Positions 31,451 through 40,891 of a stretch of DNA of 45,580 bases are shown piece after piece. Made by a program: the position numbers and the translations under genes. This DNA is from Erysipelotrichaceae bacterium. GTDB taxonomy: Bacteria > Bacillota_I > Bacilli_A > Erysipelotrichales > Coprobacillaceae. The stretch spans positions 1 through 45,580 of the forward strand of contig JAJQEL010000043.1 in the NCBI GenBank assembly GCA_021201655.1, in the 5' to 3' direction. Within the stretch, counting starts at the first letter, position 1. Every line of letters begins with the position of its first letter. The notes beneath the pieces were generated by a model. That model searched no databases and was not told the origin of the DNA. It saw only the letters and a program-made list of their open reading frames with translations.

Positions 31451-32929
31451 ATGGGAAAAATAAACGGATTTTTAGAAATCGATAGACAAAATGCTGAAGC
31501 AATTGAACCACTTGATAGAATCCAAAACTTCTTGGAATTTCATATTCCTTTATCACCAGAGCAACAGGCACTTCAAGGAGCACGTTGTATGGATTGTGGT
31601 GTACCATTTTGTCAATATGGTCAAGTCATTAATGGTATGGTATCAGGCTGTCCATTAAATAATCTGATACCTGAATGGAATGATCTTGTCTATCATGGTA
31701 ATTATGAAGCAGCACTCAAAAGATTGCTTAAAACAAGTAATTTTCCAGAATTTACATCAAGAGTATGTCCAGCCTTATGTGAAAAAGCTTGTACCTGCTC
31801 TTTAAATGGTGATGCTGTTTCCGTTAAGGAAAATGAACATGCAATTATTGAATATGGTTATGAACATGATTTGATGAAACCACATCCTCCACTAACCCGT
31901 ACCAATCATAAAATTGCGATTGTTGGAAGTGGTCCAGCGGGACTTGCGGCAGCTGATCAATTGAATCAGCGTGGTTATAATGTGGATGTTTATGAACGTG
32001 ATGATCGTTTAGGTGGATTACTCATGTATGGTATTCCGCAAATGAAAATTGAAAAAGATATCATTGATAGACGTATTGATAAAATGACAAAGGAAGGCAT
32101 CCATTTCTATCCAAATCATCCAATTGAAAATAAGAAACAGGCCAATAAGCTGTTAAAAGATTATGATGCGATTGTTTTAGCATGTGGCGCAAAACAGGCA
32201 AGAGATATTAAAGTTCCAGGACGTGATGCATCTAATATCTATTTTGCCGTTGATTATTTAACCCAAGTGACAAAATCATTGCTAAATAGTGATTTTAAAG
32301 ATGGTAAATATCCAAATGCTAAAGGAAAACATGTTCTTATCATTGGTGGTGGGGATACTGGTAATGACTGTGTTGGTACCGCCATTCGCCATGGTTGCAA
32401 GAGTGTGACACAACTTGAAATGATGGGCGAACCCCCATTAGAAAGAGCTACAAGTAATCCTTGGCCAGAATGGCCTCTTGTCAAAAAAACAGACTATGGA
32501 CAAGAGGAAAGCATTGCCGTATTTAATAAAGATCCACGTATTTATCAAACAACAGTCAAGGAATTCATTGTTAATGATAAAGGTTTAGTCGAAAAAGCTG
32601 TTCTTATCAAGCTGCAGCCAAAGAAAGAAAATGGTAGAACAATGATGGTACCTATCGAAGGTAGTGAACAAACAATTGATTGTGATCTGGTATTGATTGC
32701 TGCTGGCTTTGTCGGTTGTGAAAAACCTGTTACTAAAGCATTTGGGGTTAATCTTACAAATCGTGGAAATGTGGCTACTGAAGAAAATCAATATGCGACA
32801 AATGTTGATAAAGTGTATACAGCTGGTGATATGCATCGTGGTCAATCTCTTGTTGTTTGGGCTATTAGAGAAGGAAGAGAAGTGGCAAGAAATATTGATA
32901 AAGATTTAATGGGCTTTACAAACTTATAG
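31451..32929 (+). CDS. gltD: Glutamate synthase small subunit (NADPH)
   Basis: A 492-residue flavoprotein that takes electrons from NAD(P)H and passes them to GltB. The N-terminal iron-sulphur domain has cysteines in RCMDCGVPFCQ, GCPLNNLIPEWNDL and CPALCEKACTC. A FAD-binding GxGxxG is in IVGSGPAGLAAADQLN (about 155), a second dinucleotide fold in IIGGGDTGNDCVG (about 300), and the final FAD contact in VYTAGDMHRGQSLVVWAI (about 455). Length is normal. It sits 6 bases after gltB and ends in a terminator. Confidence 0.97.
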   Translation: MGKINGFLEIDRQNAEAIEPLDRIQNFLEFHIPLSPEQQALQGARCMDCGVPFCQYGQVINGMVSGCPLNNLIPEWNDLVYHGNYEAALKRLLKTSNFPEFTSRVCPALCEKACTCSLNGDAVSVKENEHAIIEYGYEHDLMKPHPPLTRTNHKIAIVGSGPAGLAAADQLNQRGYNVDVYERDDRLGGLLMYGIPQMKIEKDIIDRRIDKMTKEGIHFYPNHPIENKKQANKLLKDYDAIVLACGAKQARDIKVPGRDASNIYFAVDYLTQVTKSLLNSDFKDGKYPNAKGKHVLIIGGGDTGNDCVGTAIRHGCKSVTQLEMMGEPPLERATSNPWPEWPLVKKTDYGQEESIAVFNKDPRIYQTTVKEFIVNDKGLVEKAVLIKLQPKKENGRTMMVPIEGSEQTIDCDLVLIAAGFVGCEKPVTKAFGVNLTNRGNVATEENQYATNVDKVYTAGDMHRGQSLVVWAIREGREVARNIDKDLMGFTNL

Positions 32930-32959
32930 GAATACCAATTGAAGGGTATTCCTTTTTTT
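32928..32959 (+). terminator. Terminator of gltBD
   Basis: AGGAATACC and GGTATTCCT form a 9-bp stem, with T7; the TAG stop overlaps the first arm. Confidence 0.88.
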
Positions 32960-33005
32960 GACAAACATATGAATTAAAGATATACTAAAGGAGGAGGCGA
33001 TAGAC

Positions 33006-33773
33006 ATGAAAACAAATAATCCATTAAAAGTCGAACGTCAACAAAAAGCCCATGAACATACAGCATTGATGCAACAAAAATATGGTCAGGAAATAGCCTA
33101 TTCTATTCAACATACCTCTATTTACAATGAAAATGATAGTTTTAATATACAAAATGATACTAATCAAAGTAGTATAAAAGTTATTAATGCGACAACTTCA
33201 CAGGCTATTATTGATGCTAAGCATCAAAATAAAACCATATGTGCACTAAATTTTGCCTCTTTTAAAAATCCTGGCGGTGGTTTTTATAGAGGAACAATGG
33301 CCCAGGAAGAAGCAATATGTCATGATAGTTTCTTATACAATGTACTGCTTGCATTTGTTGATGATTATTATAGTAAAAATCGTAAAGATCTTAATTGTTC
33401 CTTATATTATGATAGAGCATTATATAGTAAAGATATCTTATTCTTTGATGAAATTGGAAATAGTTATAAAACTGATATATTGACTTGTGCTTCACCGAAT
33501 TACCGTGAAGCCTCTCGAGCAGGAATATCTATTGAAGAAAATAATGAGATATTAAAGAAACGTATTCGTTATATTTTAGATATTGCCTCCAAAGAAAAGG
33601 CTGATATTTTGATACTTGGTGCTTGGGGTTGTGGGGTATTTGGCCAGGATCCGTATACTGTTGCCAGCTTTTTTAAGGAATTTCTTCATTATTACAATTT
33701 TGCAGAAGTCATTTTTGCTGTGCCTAGAGGAAGAAATAGCAATTATGAGGCTTTTAAAAAGATATTTTCTTAA
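33006..33773 (+). CDS. TIGR02452-type macrodomain protein (microbial poly(ADP-ribose) glycohydrolase family)
   Basis: A 255-residue soluble protein. The PARG catalytic signature GGG-x(6-8)-QEE is complete in NPGGGFYRGTMAQEEAICHD (about residues 92-110). The family's end motif is also there: LILGAWGCGVFGQDPYTVAS with FKEFL after it. The N-terminus (KVERQQKAHEHTALMQQKYG) is the usual helical lead-in. Members remove ADP-ribose chains from proteins or related ADP-ribosylated targets. No ADP-ribosyltransferase gene is visible nearby, so the target is unknown. AAAGGAGG precedes ATG 33006. It is transcribed alone. Confidence 0.88.
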   Translation: MKTNNPLKVERQQKAHEHTALMQQKYGQEIAYSIQHTSIYNENDSFNIQNDTNQSSIKVINATTSQAIIDAKHQNKTICALNFASFKNPGGGFYRGTMAQEEAICHDSFLYNVLLAFVDDYYSKNRKDLNCSLYYDRALYSKDILFFDEIGNSYKTDILTCASPNYREASRAGISIEENNEILKKRIRYILDIASKEKADILILGAWGCGVFGQDPYTVASFFKEFLHYYNFAEVIFAVPRGRNSNYEAFKKIFS

Positions 33774-33813
33774 GAATACAGCTTATGATAAACAAATTGT
33801 TTTTCATAAGCCG

Positions 33814-33842
33814 TTTTCATTTGAATGAAAAACTGTTATAAT
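33814..33842 (+). promoter_or_regulatory. Promoter of the cdaA-cdaR-glmM operon
   Basis: TTTTCA (33814-33819), 17 bases, perfect TATAAT (33837-33842). A hairpin from CTTATGA / TCATAAG (33782-33810) just before it probably ends the PARG gene. Confidence 0.65.
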
Positions 33843-33866
33843 GTTTAAAAAGTGAAGGTGATGAAC

Positions 33867-34676
33867 TTGAGTATAAGCTGGAGTATGATTATCAATGTAG
33901 TAAGATCAGCTGTCGATTTAATCGCTGTATGGTTTATCTTTTATTATTTGATATCAATGTTTAGGACAAATATGCGTACAATGCAGCTGTTTAAAGGTGT
34001 ATTGTTGATATTAGCAGTGGAATTAGTAACAACGTTTTTTAATTTAACAACTCTTAAATATTTAGTTGATAGTGTTATTAATTGGGGTATTGTGGCATTA
34101 ATTGTTATTTTTCAGCCAGAAATTAGAACACTGCTGGAAAAGATGGGACAAACGCGAACAGAACATAAAAAAGAGATTAGCAATGATGAAAAAGAGAGGC
34201 TTATGGATGAGCTGGTTAATGCCATTACGACATTATCACGTGAACAAACAGGAGCTTTGATTACTTTTGAAAGATCACAATCTCTTCTAAATTATATTAA
34301 TACGGGAACAAGAATAAACTCTGATATTAAAAGTGAATTATTATTAACTATCTTTTATGAGGGCACACCACTCCATGATGGTGCTACCATTATTCAGGAT
34401 GATCGTGTTGTTTGTGCAGCGGCTTTCTATCCCCCAACCAATAAAGAATTATCTCCAAAATATGGAGCACGTCATCGTGCTGCTATAGGGATAAGTGAGA
34501 TTACTGATTCTTTAACTGTTGTGGTAAGTGAAGAAACAGGTACCATTTCTTTTGCCATTGATGGCGAATTAAAGAAAATTCCTGCCAAGGAATTAAGAGC
34601 TTCATTGGTTAATGAATTACAATGGTTTAAATCCGAGGAAGAAGGAGGTGTATCTCATGAATCAGAAACAAAATGA
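33867..34676 (+). CDS. cdaA: Diadenylate cyclase CdaA
   Basis: A membrane-bound enzyme of about 269 residues that makes the second messenger c-di-AMP from two ATP. Three membrane segments fill the first 90 residues (VDLIAVWFIFYYL, GVLLILAVELVTTFF, WGIVALIVIFQPEIR). The DAC domain carries the catalytic DGA (LHDGATIIQDDRV) and RHR (GARHRAAIGISE) motifs. Start is uncertain: TTG 33867 has AAGG 8 bases in front and is chosen; GTG 33852 and ATG 33861 are in frame but badly placed. cdaR starts inside its end. c-di-AMP controls potassium, osmolyte and cell-wall balance. Confidence 0.93.
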   Translation: MSISWSMIINVVRSAVDLIAVWFIFYYLISMFRTNMRTMQLFKGVLLILAVELVTTFFNLTTLKYLVDSVINWGIVALIVIFQPEIRTLLEKMGQTRTEHKKEISNDEKERLMDELVNAITTLSREQTGALITFERSQSLLNYINTGTRINSDIKSELLLTIFYEGTPLHDGATIIQDDRVVCAAAFYPPTNKELSPKYGARHRAAIGISEITDSLTVVVSEETGTISFAIDGELKKIPAKELRASLVNELQWFKSEEEGGVSHESETK

Positions 34677-36054
34677 TCGTAAAGATGTTCATGATTCAAC
34701 AACTGAATTCTTTCTAAAAGTTGTCCAAAAAGAAAAAAACAAAAAAGAAAAAGAAAATGCACCTATTGAAAATCTTTCATCTACAACCATGAAAACAATA
34801 GATACATTTGGACGCTTTTATAATTATTTGAATCAACTATTAGATAGAATATTATCTAGTAGAGTAACCATTATGTTATTGTCATTCGTCATTGCAGCTG
34901 TTTTATTTTATAATATTACTGGTCAGGATATTATTGCTTCACCTACCAGTGGTGTTACGATCGAAGATGTAACAATACAAGTTGAGGGATTAGATGATTC
35001 CTTAGAAATAACAAGTGATATACCATCAAGTGTTACAGTAGGTCTCATTGGCTCATCACTGGATATTTATAGTACAACACTTTTGGCTAACTATGAAGTT
35101 TATATAGATTTATCAGGATATGAAGAAGGAAGCTATACTGTTGATTTAAAGTCACGCAATTTTAATGATGATTTAACAGTTATGCTGGTACCGAACTCAT
35201 TTGATATTACTTTAGAGGAAAAAGTCACTCAGGATTTCAATTTAACATATACATTTATTAATGAAGATCAGCTTGATAGTAAATATTCTGTTAATGTAGA
35301 AAGTATTTCATTAGATACTGTTACGGTTTATGCGAGTGAAACGACGCTTGCAAAAATCGCAAAAGTGGCTGTTTGTATTGATGTGGCTGATAAGAGTGAA
35401 GCTTTTGATCAAACATGCACAATAAAAGCATTTGACAGCAATAATGAAGCATTGGATGTTGCCATTTCACCTTCGACAGCAGATGTGACATGTAGCGTGG
35501 CTAGTTATTCGAAGACAGTACCATTAGAGATTAATTTTACTGGTGAAGTTGCCAGCGGATACCAGATTGCTGATTATACAATGTCTCAAAGTGAAGTAAC
35601 TATATATGGCTTACAGGAGAATATTGATGAGATTGATTCGATTGTTGTAAATGTTGATGTTTCGAATTTAAATTCTTCAACAACTTTTGAAAATATAGCA
35701 TTGAATAAGGAAAGCGGTATTAATAAATTCTCTACTGATACGGTTACTGTGTCGGTTGAAATAGAAAAAGTTGTATCAAAGAAGCTTGACAATATTGAGA
35801 TAACGGTATTAAATAATTCTGAAGATTATAAGGTATCGTTTGTCGGTGAAAGTGATACAGCAACGGTTTCATTAACAGGTTCAGAAGATAAAATTGATGC
35901 TATTAGTGCTGATAATGTGACGGCAACGATTGATATTGATGGTTTATCAACAGGTACTCATCAAGTAGAAGTGAGTGCAATGGTCGATGATGATAAAGTA
36001 ACAATTGAGCTTTTATCTTCATCAACTGTGACAATTACAATTGAAAGGAATTAA
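34657..36054 (+). CDS. cdaR: CdaA regulatory protein CdaR (YbbR domains)
   Basis: A 465-residue protein with one membrane anchor (RVTIMLLSFVIAAVLFYNIT, about residues 68-87) after a charged cytoplasmic start; the rest lies outside and consists of several beta-rich YbbR-like repeats. In Bacillus and Listeria such proteins bind CdaA and tune its activity. The first 60 residues are unusually long and rich in K and E. ATG 34657 follows AAGGAGGTG and lies 20 bases inside cdaA. It ends just before glmM. Confidence 0.88.
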   Translation: MNQKQNDRKDVHDSTTEFFLKVVQKEKNKKEKENAPIENLSSTTMKTIDTFGRFYNYLNQLLDRILSSRVTIMLLSFVIAAVLFYNITGQDIIASPTSGVTIEDVTIQVEGLDDSLEITSDIPSSVTVGLIGSSLDIYSTTLLANYEVYIDLSGYEEGSYTVDLKSRNFNDDLTVMLVPNSFDITLEEKVTQDFNLTYTFINEDQLDSKYSVNVESISLDTVTVYASETTLAKIAKVAVCIDVADKSEAFDQTCTIKAFDSNNEALDVAISPSTADVTCSVASYSKTVPLEINFTGEVASGYQIADYTMSQSEVTIYGLQENIDEIDSIVVNVDVSNLNSSTTFENIALNKESGINKFSTDTVTVSVEIEKVVSKKLDNIEITVLNNSEDYKVSFVGESDTATVSLTGSEDKIDAISADNVTATIDIDGLSTGTHQVEVSAMVDDDKVTIELLSSSTVTITIERN

Positions 36055-36058
36055 AAAA

Positions 36059-37402
36059 ATGGGAAAATATTTTGGTACAGATGGTTTTAGAGGCGAAGCT
36101 AATGTTGATTTAACAGTGGAACATGCCTATCTTGTAGGACGTTATTTAGGATGGTATTATTCAAGATATCATAAAGCAAGAATCGTGATTGGAAAGGATA
36201 CAAGAAGAAGTTCTTATATGTTTGAATATTCTTTAGTAGCTGGTTTAACGGCCAGTGGGGCAGATGTATTTTTATTACATGTGACGACAACACCTTCAGT
36301 GTCATATGTTGTAAGAAGTGAAAATTTTGATTGTGGTATTATGATTAGTGCCTCTCATAATCCTTATTATGATAATGGTATTAAGGTGATTGATGGTAAT
36401 GGTTATAAATTAGATGCTAAAATTGAAAATCTAATAGAAAAGTATATTGATGGTTTATCTGATTCAATACCTTTTGCAACTAAAGATAATATTGGTCGTA
36501 CAATTGATTATTCGATGGGAAGGAATCGTTATATTGGCTATTTGATGAGTATTCCTATGCGTGCCTTTAAGAATAAACGTGTTGGCTTGGATTGTGCCAA
36601 TGGTGCAAGCAGTGCGATTGCCAAGGCGGTTTTTGATGCTTTGGGTGCAAAAACATATGTCATCAATAATGAACCTGATGGCTTGAATATTAATGAAAAC
36701 TGTGGCTCAACTCATATTGAAGTTTTACAGAACTATGTCAGAGAAAATGGTTTAGATTGTGGCTTTGCTTATGATGGAGATGCTGATAGATGCATTGCGG
36801 TAGATGAATATGGTAGAGTAGTGAATGGAGATATGATTTTATATATCTGCGGCATGGAAATGAAACGTAAGAATGAACTGGTTCATAATACGATTGTAAC
36901 AACAGTCATGAGTAATTTTGGTTTATACAAATCACTAGATAAAGTAGGTATCAATTATGAAAAAACAGCTGTTGGTGATAAATATGTTAATGAAAACATG
37001 GTTAAGAATGGACATGTTTTAGGTGGCGAACAATCAGGTCATATTATATTCTCAAAGCATGCTACGACTGGTGATGGTATCTTAACATCACTTAAAGTGA
37101 TGGAAACTATGGTGGAAAACAAGAAAACATTGGCCCAATTATGTGATGGTATTGAGGTTTACCCACAATTATTAATCAATGTCAGAGTTAAAGACAAAAA
37201 AGCGGCTCAGGAAGATGTAGATGTCCAAAAAGCTATTAAAGAAGTTGAGGAAAAATTGGGTGATGATGGTAGAATATTGGTAAGAGAAAGTGGAACGGAG
37301 CCAGTTGTAAGGGTTATGGTAGAAGCATTAAGTGATGAATTGTGTCATGAATATGTTTTAAAAGTTGTTAATACAATTAAAGACAAAGGTTATGCTGTAT
37401 AA
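36059..37402 (+). CDS. glmM: Phosphoglucosamine mutase
   Basis: A 447-residue enzyme that converts glucosamine-6-phosphate to glucosamine-1-phosphate for peptidoglycan precursor synthesis. Seen: start GKYFGTDGFRGEAN, the phosphoserine loop MISASHNPYYDNG (serine about 100), the magnesium loop AYDGDADRCIAVDE (about 240), the sugar loop GGEQSGHI (about 325) and the phosphate loop RESGTEPVVRVMVE near the end. Start is ATG 36059 (GAAAGG in front); the TTG 36041 lies in the ribosome site. The cdaA-cdaR-glmM order is conserved in Bacillota, and GlmM is known to bind and restrain CdaA. Confidence 0.97.
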   Translation: MGKYFGTDGFRGEANVDLTVEHAYLVGRYLGWYYSRYHKARIVIGKDTRRSSYMFEYSLVAGLTASGADVFLLHVTTTPSVSYVVRSENFDCGIMISASHNPYYDNGIKVIDGNGYKLDAKIENLIEKYIDGLSDSIPFATKDNIGRTIDYSMGRNRYIGYLMSIPMRAFKNKRVGLDCANGASSAIAKAVFDALGAKTYVINNEPDGLNINENCGSTHIEVLQNYVRENGLDCGFAYDGDADRCIAVDEYGRVVNGDMILYICGMEMKRKNELVHNTIVTTVMSNFGLYKSLDKVGINYEKTAVGDKYVNENMVKNGHVLGGEQSGHIIFSKHATTGDGILTSLKVMETMVENKKTLAQLCDGIEVYPQLLINVRVKDKKAAQEDVDVQKAIKEVEEKLGDDGRILVRESGTEPVVRVMVEALSDELCHEYVLKVVNTIKDKGYAV

Positions 37403-37424
37403 AAAACAAGTTTCACATTAATTC

Positions 37425-37459
37425 ACAAATTATTGCCATAATGTATGGCAATAATTTGT
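37425..37459. terminator. Long hairpin after glmM
   Basis: ACAAATTATTGCCATA and TATGGCAATAATTTGT form a perfect 16-bp stem with a 3-base ATG loop. The T run is interrupted (TTATATTTATTTT), so it may also be a protein-binding or processing site ahead of the two-component genes. Confidence 0.65.
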
Positions 37460-37486
37460 TTATATTTATTTTAGAGGTGAAGAAGG

Positions 37487-38143
37487 ATGAAATATCGTAT
37501 CAATATTATAGATGACGAAAAAAATTTAAATGATTTAGTAAGAGCGTATTTAGAAAAAGAAGGATATATAGTCTATTCATTCTATACTTATGAGGAAGCT
37601 CTTTTGCATAAAGATGATGATGTTCATTTATGGATTGTTGATATCATGTTGGATAAAAATAGTGGTTTTGATTTATTAAATGAAATAAAAACAGTCAAAC
37701 CTGATATGCCTATTGTTTTTATGAGTGCTAGGGATCAGGAGTTTGATCGTATTATAGGATTGGAAAAGGGTTGTGATGAATACATCACGAAACCATTTAA
37801 TATTAAAGAAGTAATTTTAAGAATTCATAATATTTTAAAGCGTGTTTATAAAGATGATCCAGCTTTAATTAATATTGATGGTTATGCAATTGACGAAGAA
37901 AAAAGAAAAGTCTTGTTAGGTAAAGATGAAATTGAATTAACGACAAAGGAATATGAACTATTATTATATTTCGTTAAGAATAAAGGTATTGCGATTTCTC
38001 GTGAACAAGTTTTATCTAAAGTTTGGGATGAGAATTATTATGGTAGTGATCGTGTTGTAGATGATACATTACGTCGTTTAAGGAAAAAGATGCCTGAACT
38101 CAATATTAAGACGATTTATGGTTATGGTTATCGTTTAGATTAA
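37487..38143 (+). CDS. OmpR-family response regulator
   Basis: A 218-residue DNA-binding response regulator. Receiver domain: acidic pair in IIDDEKNL, phospho-acceptor aspartate in LWIVDIMLDKNSG (about 53), the threonine/serine in FMSARD and the lysine in YITKPF (about 102). The C-terminal winged helix has LTTKEYELLLYFVKNKG and VDDTLRRLRKKMPE with the final TIYGYGYRL. GAGGTGAAGAAGG precedes ATG 37487. The partner kinase gene starts 1 base after its stop. Target genes are unknown. Confidence 0.95.
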   Translation: MKYRINIIDDEKNLNDLVRAYLEKEGYIVYSFYTYEEALLHKDDDVHLWIVDIMLDKNSGFDLLNEIKTVKPDMPIVFMSARDQEFDRIIGLEKGCDEYITKPFNIKEVILRIHNILKRVYKDDPALINIDGYAIDEEKRKVLLGKDEIELTTKEYELLLYFVKNKGIAISREQVLSKVWDENYYGSDRVVDDTLRRLRKKMPELNIKTIYGYGYRLD

Positions 38144-38144
38144 T

Positions 38145-39497
38145 ATGAAGGAAAAGATAAAGAATTTTAAAATTGATTTAAAAATTAAAAATATAAATAT
38201 CTTAAGTAGATTAACACTTCTTCAGCAATTAATTGTTATATTAGCTTTTATGGCTTTATTTGTGGTAGTCATTTTGATGTCGATTGTTGATAATAACCTT
38301 AGCTCTATCATTGATAACTATATGTATGAAACTTTAGAAAGTTCCCAATATGCTTTGATTGAGGATTCCTATTATCCTATCGAGCAGTATAAGACAACAT
38401 ATTGGGTTATCTATGATAGTTCTTCTAATATGTGGATTAAAAGTAATATGATGATAGATAATATTAATACTTTCTATTATTATTTATTTGGTGCTGATTT
38501 ACAAAATGTCTTAAGTAATAGTACAGTCATTCAAAACAAAGGGACAATTGGTGAAAATATGTATTACTATTGTATTACTGAAATTAACGATAGTGGACAA
38601 TATTTAATATCCATTATCGATAGTGAATATTCTAATGATTTGATTAGTGATATAAAAAATCAGATTGTCTATATCCAATATGGATTCTTTGTGGTGATTG
38701 CCTTAGTAATGATTGCCTGGGTATTTAGTTTAATTAATCCACTAAAGAAGATCAAGAATTATATTGATGATATTAAATTAGGTAAAGACAGCGAACTTAA
38801 TATTGATAGAGAAGATGAAATAGGCGTGGTTTCTAAGGCTCTTGTGTCAATGAAAGAAAGTCTTGATCAACAGGAAAAAATTAAAGAAGAAATGATTCAT
38901 AATATGTCTCATGACTTAAAAACGCCAATTGCTTTAATTCAGACATATAGTCAAAGTGTTAAAGATGATATTTATCCTTATGGAGATAAAGATAGTTCTA
39001 TGGATATTATTATTGAAAATGCTGATAGACTTGAACATAAAGTAAAATCATTCTTATATTTAAATCGTTTGGATTATCTTCAAGGTGAAAATAAAGAATT
39101 AGAAACATTTGATATGAAACAACTTATTGAAAAGATTGTGTCACAAATGGATGCCCTTAATGATTTACAATTATTAACAGAATTAGATAATGTAAGCTTT
39201 ATCGGTGATGAAGAACATTGGCGCGTGGCAATAGAAAATATTATTGCCAATGCTTCAAGATATGCTCATACACAAATTAAGATTATTCTTAAAGATAAAT
39301 ATTTAGAGATATATAATGATGGTGAACCATTAGAAGAAGAAGCTATTCCTTATTTATTTGATCCTTATGTCAAAGGAGTTAAAGGACAATTTGGTTTAGG
39401 ATTATCCATAGTAGCTAAGATTGCTGATATGTTTGGTTATAATATTACTGCTAAAAATCAGAAAATTGGGGTTAGTTTTATATTTACAAAGAAGTAG
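38145..39497 (+). CDS. Membrane sensor histidine kinase
   Basis: A 450-residue partner of the regulator just upstream. Two membrane segments (about 25-47 and 178-200) enclose an outside sensing region of about 130 residues rich in Y, N and S. A HAMP linker follows (NPLKKIKNYIDDIKLG). The phosphorylated histidine is in MSHDLKTPIALIQTYSQ (about 255). The ATP-binding part is short: N box ENIIANASRYA, then YNDGEPLE and FGLGLSIVAKIADMFG. The signal sensed is unknown. It ends in a terminator. Confidence 0.94.
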   Translation: MKEKIKNFKIDLKIKNINILSRLTLLQQLIVILAFMALFVVVILMSIVDNNLSSIIDNYMYETLESSQYALIEDSYYPIEQYKTTYWVIYDSSSNMWIKSNMMIDNINTFYYYLFGADLQNVLSNSTVIQNKGTIGENMYYYCITEINDSGQYLISIIDSEYSNDLISDIKNQIVYIQYGFFVVIALVMIAWVFSLINPLKKIKNYIDDIKLGKDSELNIDREDEIGVVSKALVSMKESLDQQEKIKEEMIHNMSHDLKTPIALIQTYSQSVKDDIYPYGDKDSSMDIIIENADRLEHKVKSFLYLNRLDYLQGENKELETFDMKQLIEKIVSQMDALNDLQLLTELDNVSFIGDEEHWRVAIENIIANASRYAHTQIKIILKDKYLEIYNDGEPLEEEAIPYLFDPYVKGVKGQFGLGLSIVAKIADMFGYNITAKNQKIGVSFIFTKK

Positions 39498-39515
39498 ACA
39501 AAGTCTACTTTTTCT
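39492..39515 (+). terminator. Terminator of the two-component operon
   Basis: AAGTAGAC and GTCTACTT form an 8-bp stem with a 4-base loop, then TTTCTTT; the TAG stop is in the first arm. Confidence 0.8.
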
Positions 39516-39578
39516 TTCCAGTAAATGAGTAACTTATTTTTTTAGTTCATTTTATAATGAAGCTAAGGAAGTGGTAAT

Positions 39579-39971
39579 ATGAATAATTATAAATATGAAA
39601 TATTAACGGACGGAACCATAAAAATAACACGATATTTAGGAAATGATATTAATATAACTATTCCTCAATACATTGATCATTATTTGGTAACGGCTATTGG
39701 TATGGAAATATTTTTGGAAAATGATGATGGTTGGAACATACGTGAAAGTTTGGTAGAAAGTATTATTGTTCCTGATTCCGTACTGACTATTGGTGATTTT
39801 GCTTTTTCACATTGCTATGAGTTAGAAAAAATTATTATTCCTAAAAGTGTTATAAACATTGGCAGAGATATATTATATGATAGTCAAACTGTTTTATATG
39901 TTTATGAAAATTCTTATGCTTTATCATATGCTATCAACAATCATATATCTTATGTCATTATAAAAGGCTGA
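39579..39971 (+). CDS. Small leucine-rich repeat protein (BspA type)
   Basis: A 130-residue protein made mostly of BspA-type leucine-rich repeats: ITIPQYIDHYLVTAIGMEIF, SIIVPDSVLTIGDFAFSHC, and LEKIIIPKSVINIG, each with the I-x-I-P-x-x-V-x-x-I-G-x-x-A-F pattern. It closes with TVLYVYENSYALSYAINN, the usual end-cap of such arrays. There is no signal peptide, so unlike surface BspA proteins it should stay inside unless it is exported another way. Its role is unknown. AAGGAAGTGG precedes the ATG; it is transcribed alone. Confidence 0.8.
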   Translation: MNNYKYEILTDGTIKITRYLGNDINITIPQYIDHYLVTAIGMEIFLENDDGWNIRESLVESIIVPDSVLTIGDFAFSHCYELEKIIIPKSVINIGRDILYDSQTVLYVYENSYALSYAINNHISYVIIKG

Positions 39972-39992
39972 ACAAAAGTTCAACCTTATTTT
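39964..39992. terminator. Shared hairpin of the LRR gene and the SPFH operon
   Basis: AAGGCTGAAC pairs with GTTCAACCTT (one mismatch), and T-rich sequence follows on both strands. Both convergent stops lie in or next to it. Confidence 0.65.
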
Positions 39993-40891
39993 GGATCTTT
40001 CGCAATTTCAACAACTGAAGTAACAGCTGATGCTATATTTTGTAAATCACTAGGAATCAATATCTTAGTAGCTTCACCTTCAGCGACTTTTTCTAAAGCT
40101 TTATAACCTTCCAAAGTGACATAAGCTTGCTGTGGAGCAGCACCATTAATATATTCAATACCTTTAGCTTGCGCTTCATAAACTAGTCTTAAAGCTTCAG
40201 CTTCACCTTCAGCTCTGGCAATAGCAGCTTCTTTTTCAGCTGTGGCTTCAAGAATCATAGATTCTTTTTTACCTTCAGCAGTTAATATAGCTGCTGTCTT
40301 TTTACCTTCAGCCTGTAAAATAGCTTCACGTCTTTCACGTTCAGCACGCATTTGTTTTTCCATGGCTTCCTGGATATCACGAGGAGGAATAATATTTTTA
40401 ACTTCCACACGATGAATTTTAATACCCCAAGGATCTGTTGCTTCATCTAAGATAGAACGCATTCTTGAGTTAATAATATCTCTAGAAGTTAAAGTTTCGT
40501 CTAATTCGAGATCACCGATAATATTACGTAATGTTGTTGCTGTTAAGTTTTCTATGGCATTTAATGGTCTTACAACACCATAAGTAAATAATTTAGGATC
40601 AGTAATTTGAAAATAGACGACTGTATCAATTTGCATTGTTACATTATCTTTAGTAATAACAGGCTGAGGTGCAAAATCCATTACTTGTTCTTTTAAAGAC
40701 ACACGATTGGCCACATGATCGACCATTGGTATCATAATATGCAATCCCACATTACAAGTACGATTATAAGCGCCAATTCTTTCTACGACATAAGCATATG
40801 ATTGAGGTACAATACGAATTGTTCGTGCCACCAATACAACAATAACCACCAATAAAATAATTAACCACGCATACTTTAAAATTGTTAACAT
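39986..40891 (-). CDS. SPFH/Band 7 membrane protein (stomatin/QmcA-like)
   Basis: A 301-residue protein with an N-terminal membrane anchor (YAWLIILLVVIVVLVART) and the SPFH domain: VPQSYAYVVERIGAYNRT, GLHIMIPMVD and ATTLRNIIGDLELDETLTSRD. A long A/E/K/R-rich coiled coil follows (about 180-240), then a conserved end with AYVTLEGYKALEKVAEGEAT. Such proteins form cage-like rings on membranes and organise lipid microdomains or proteases. Its start overlaps the stop of the NfeD gene (TAATG), the usual SPFH-NfeD pairing. Confidence 0.93.
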   Translation of the reverse strand: MLTILKYAWLIILLVVIVVLVARTIRIVPQSYAYVVERIGAYNRTCNVGLHIMIPMVDHVANRVSLKEQVMDFAPQPVITKDNVTMQIDTVVYFQITDPKLFTYGVVRPLNAIENLTATTLRNIIGDLELDETLTSRDIINSRMRSILDEATDPWGIKIHRVEVKNIIPPRDIQEAMEKQMRAERERREAILQAEGKKTAAILTAEGKKESMILEATAEKEAAIARAEGEAEALRLVYEAQAKGIEYINGAAPQQAYVTLEGYKALEKVAEGEATKILIPSDLQNIASAVTSVVEIAKDPK

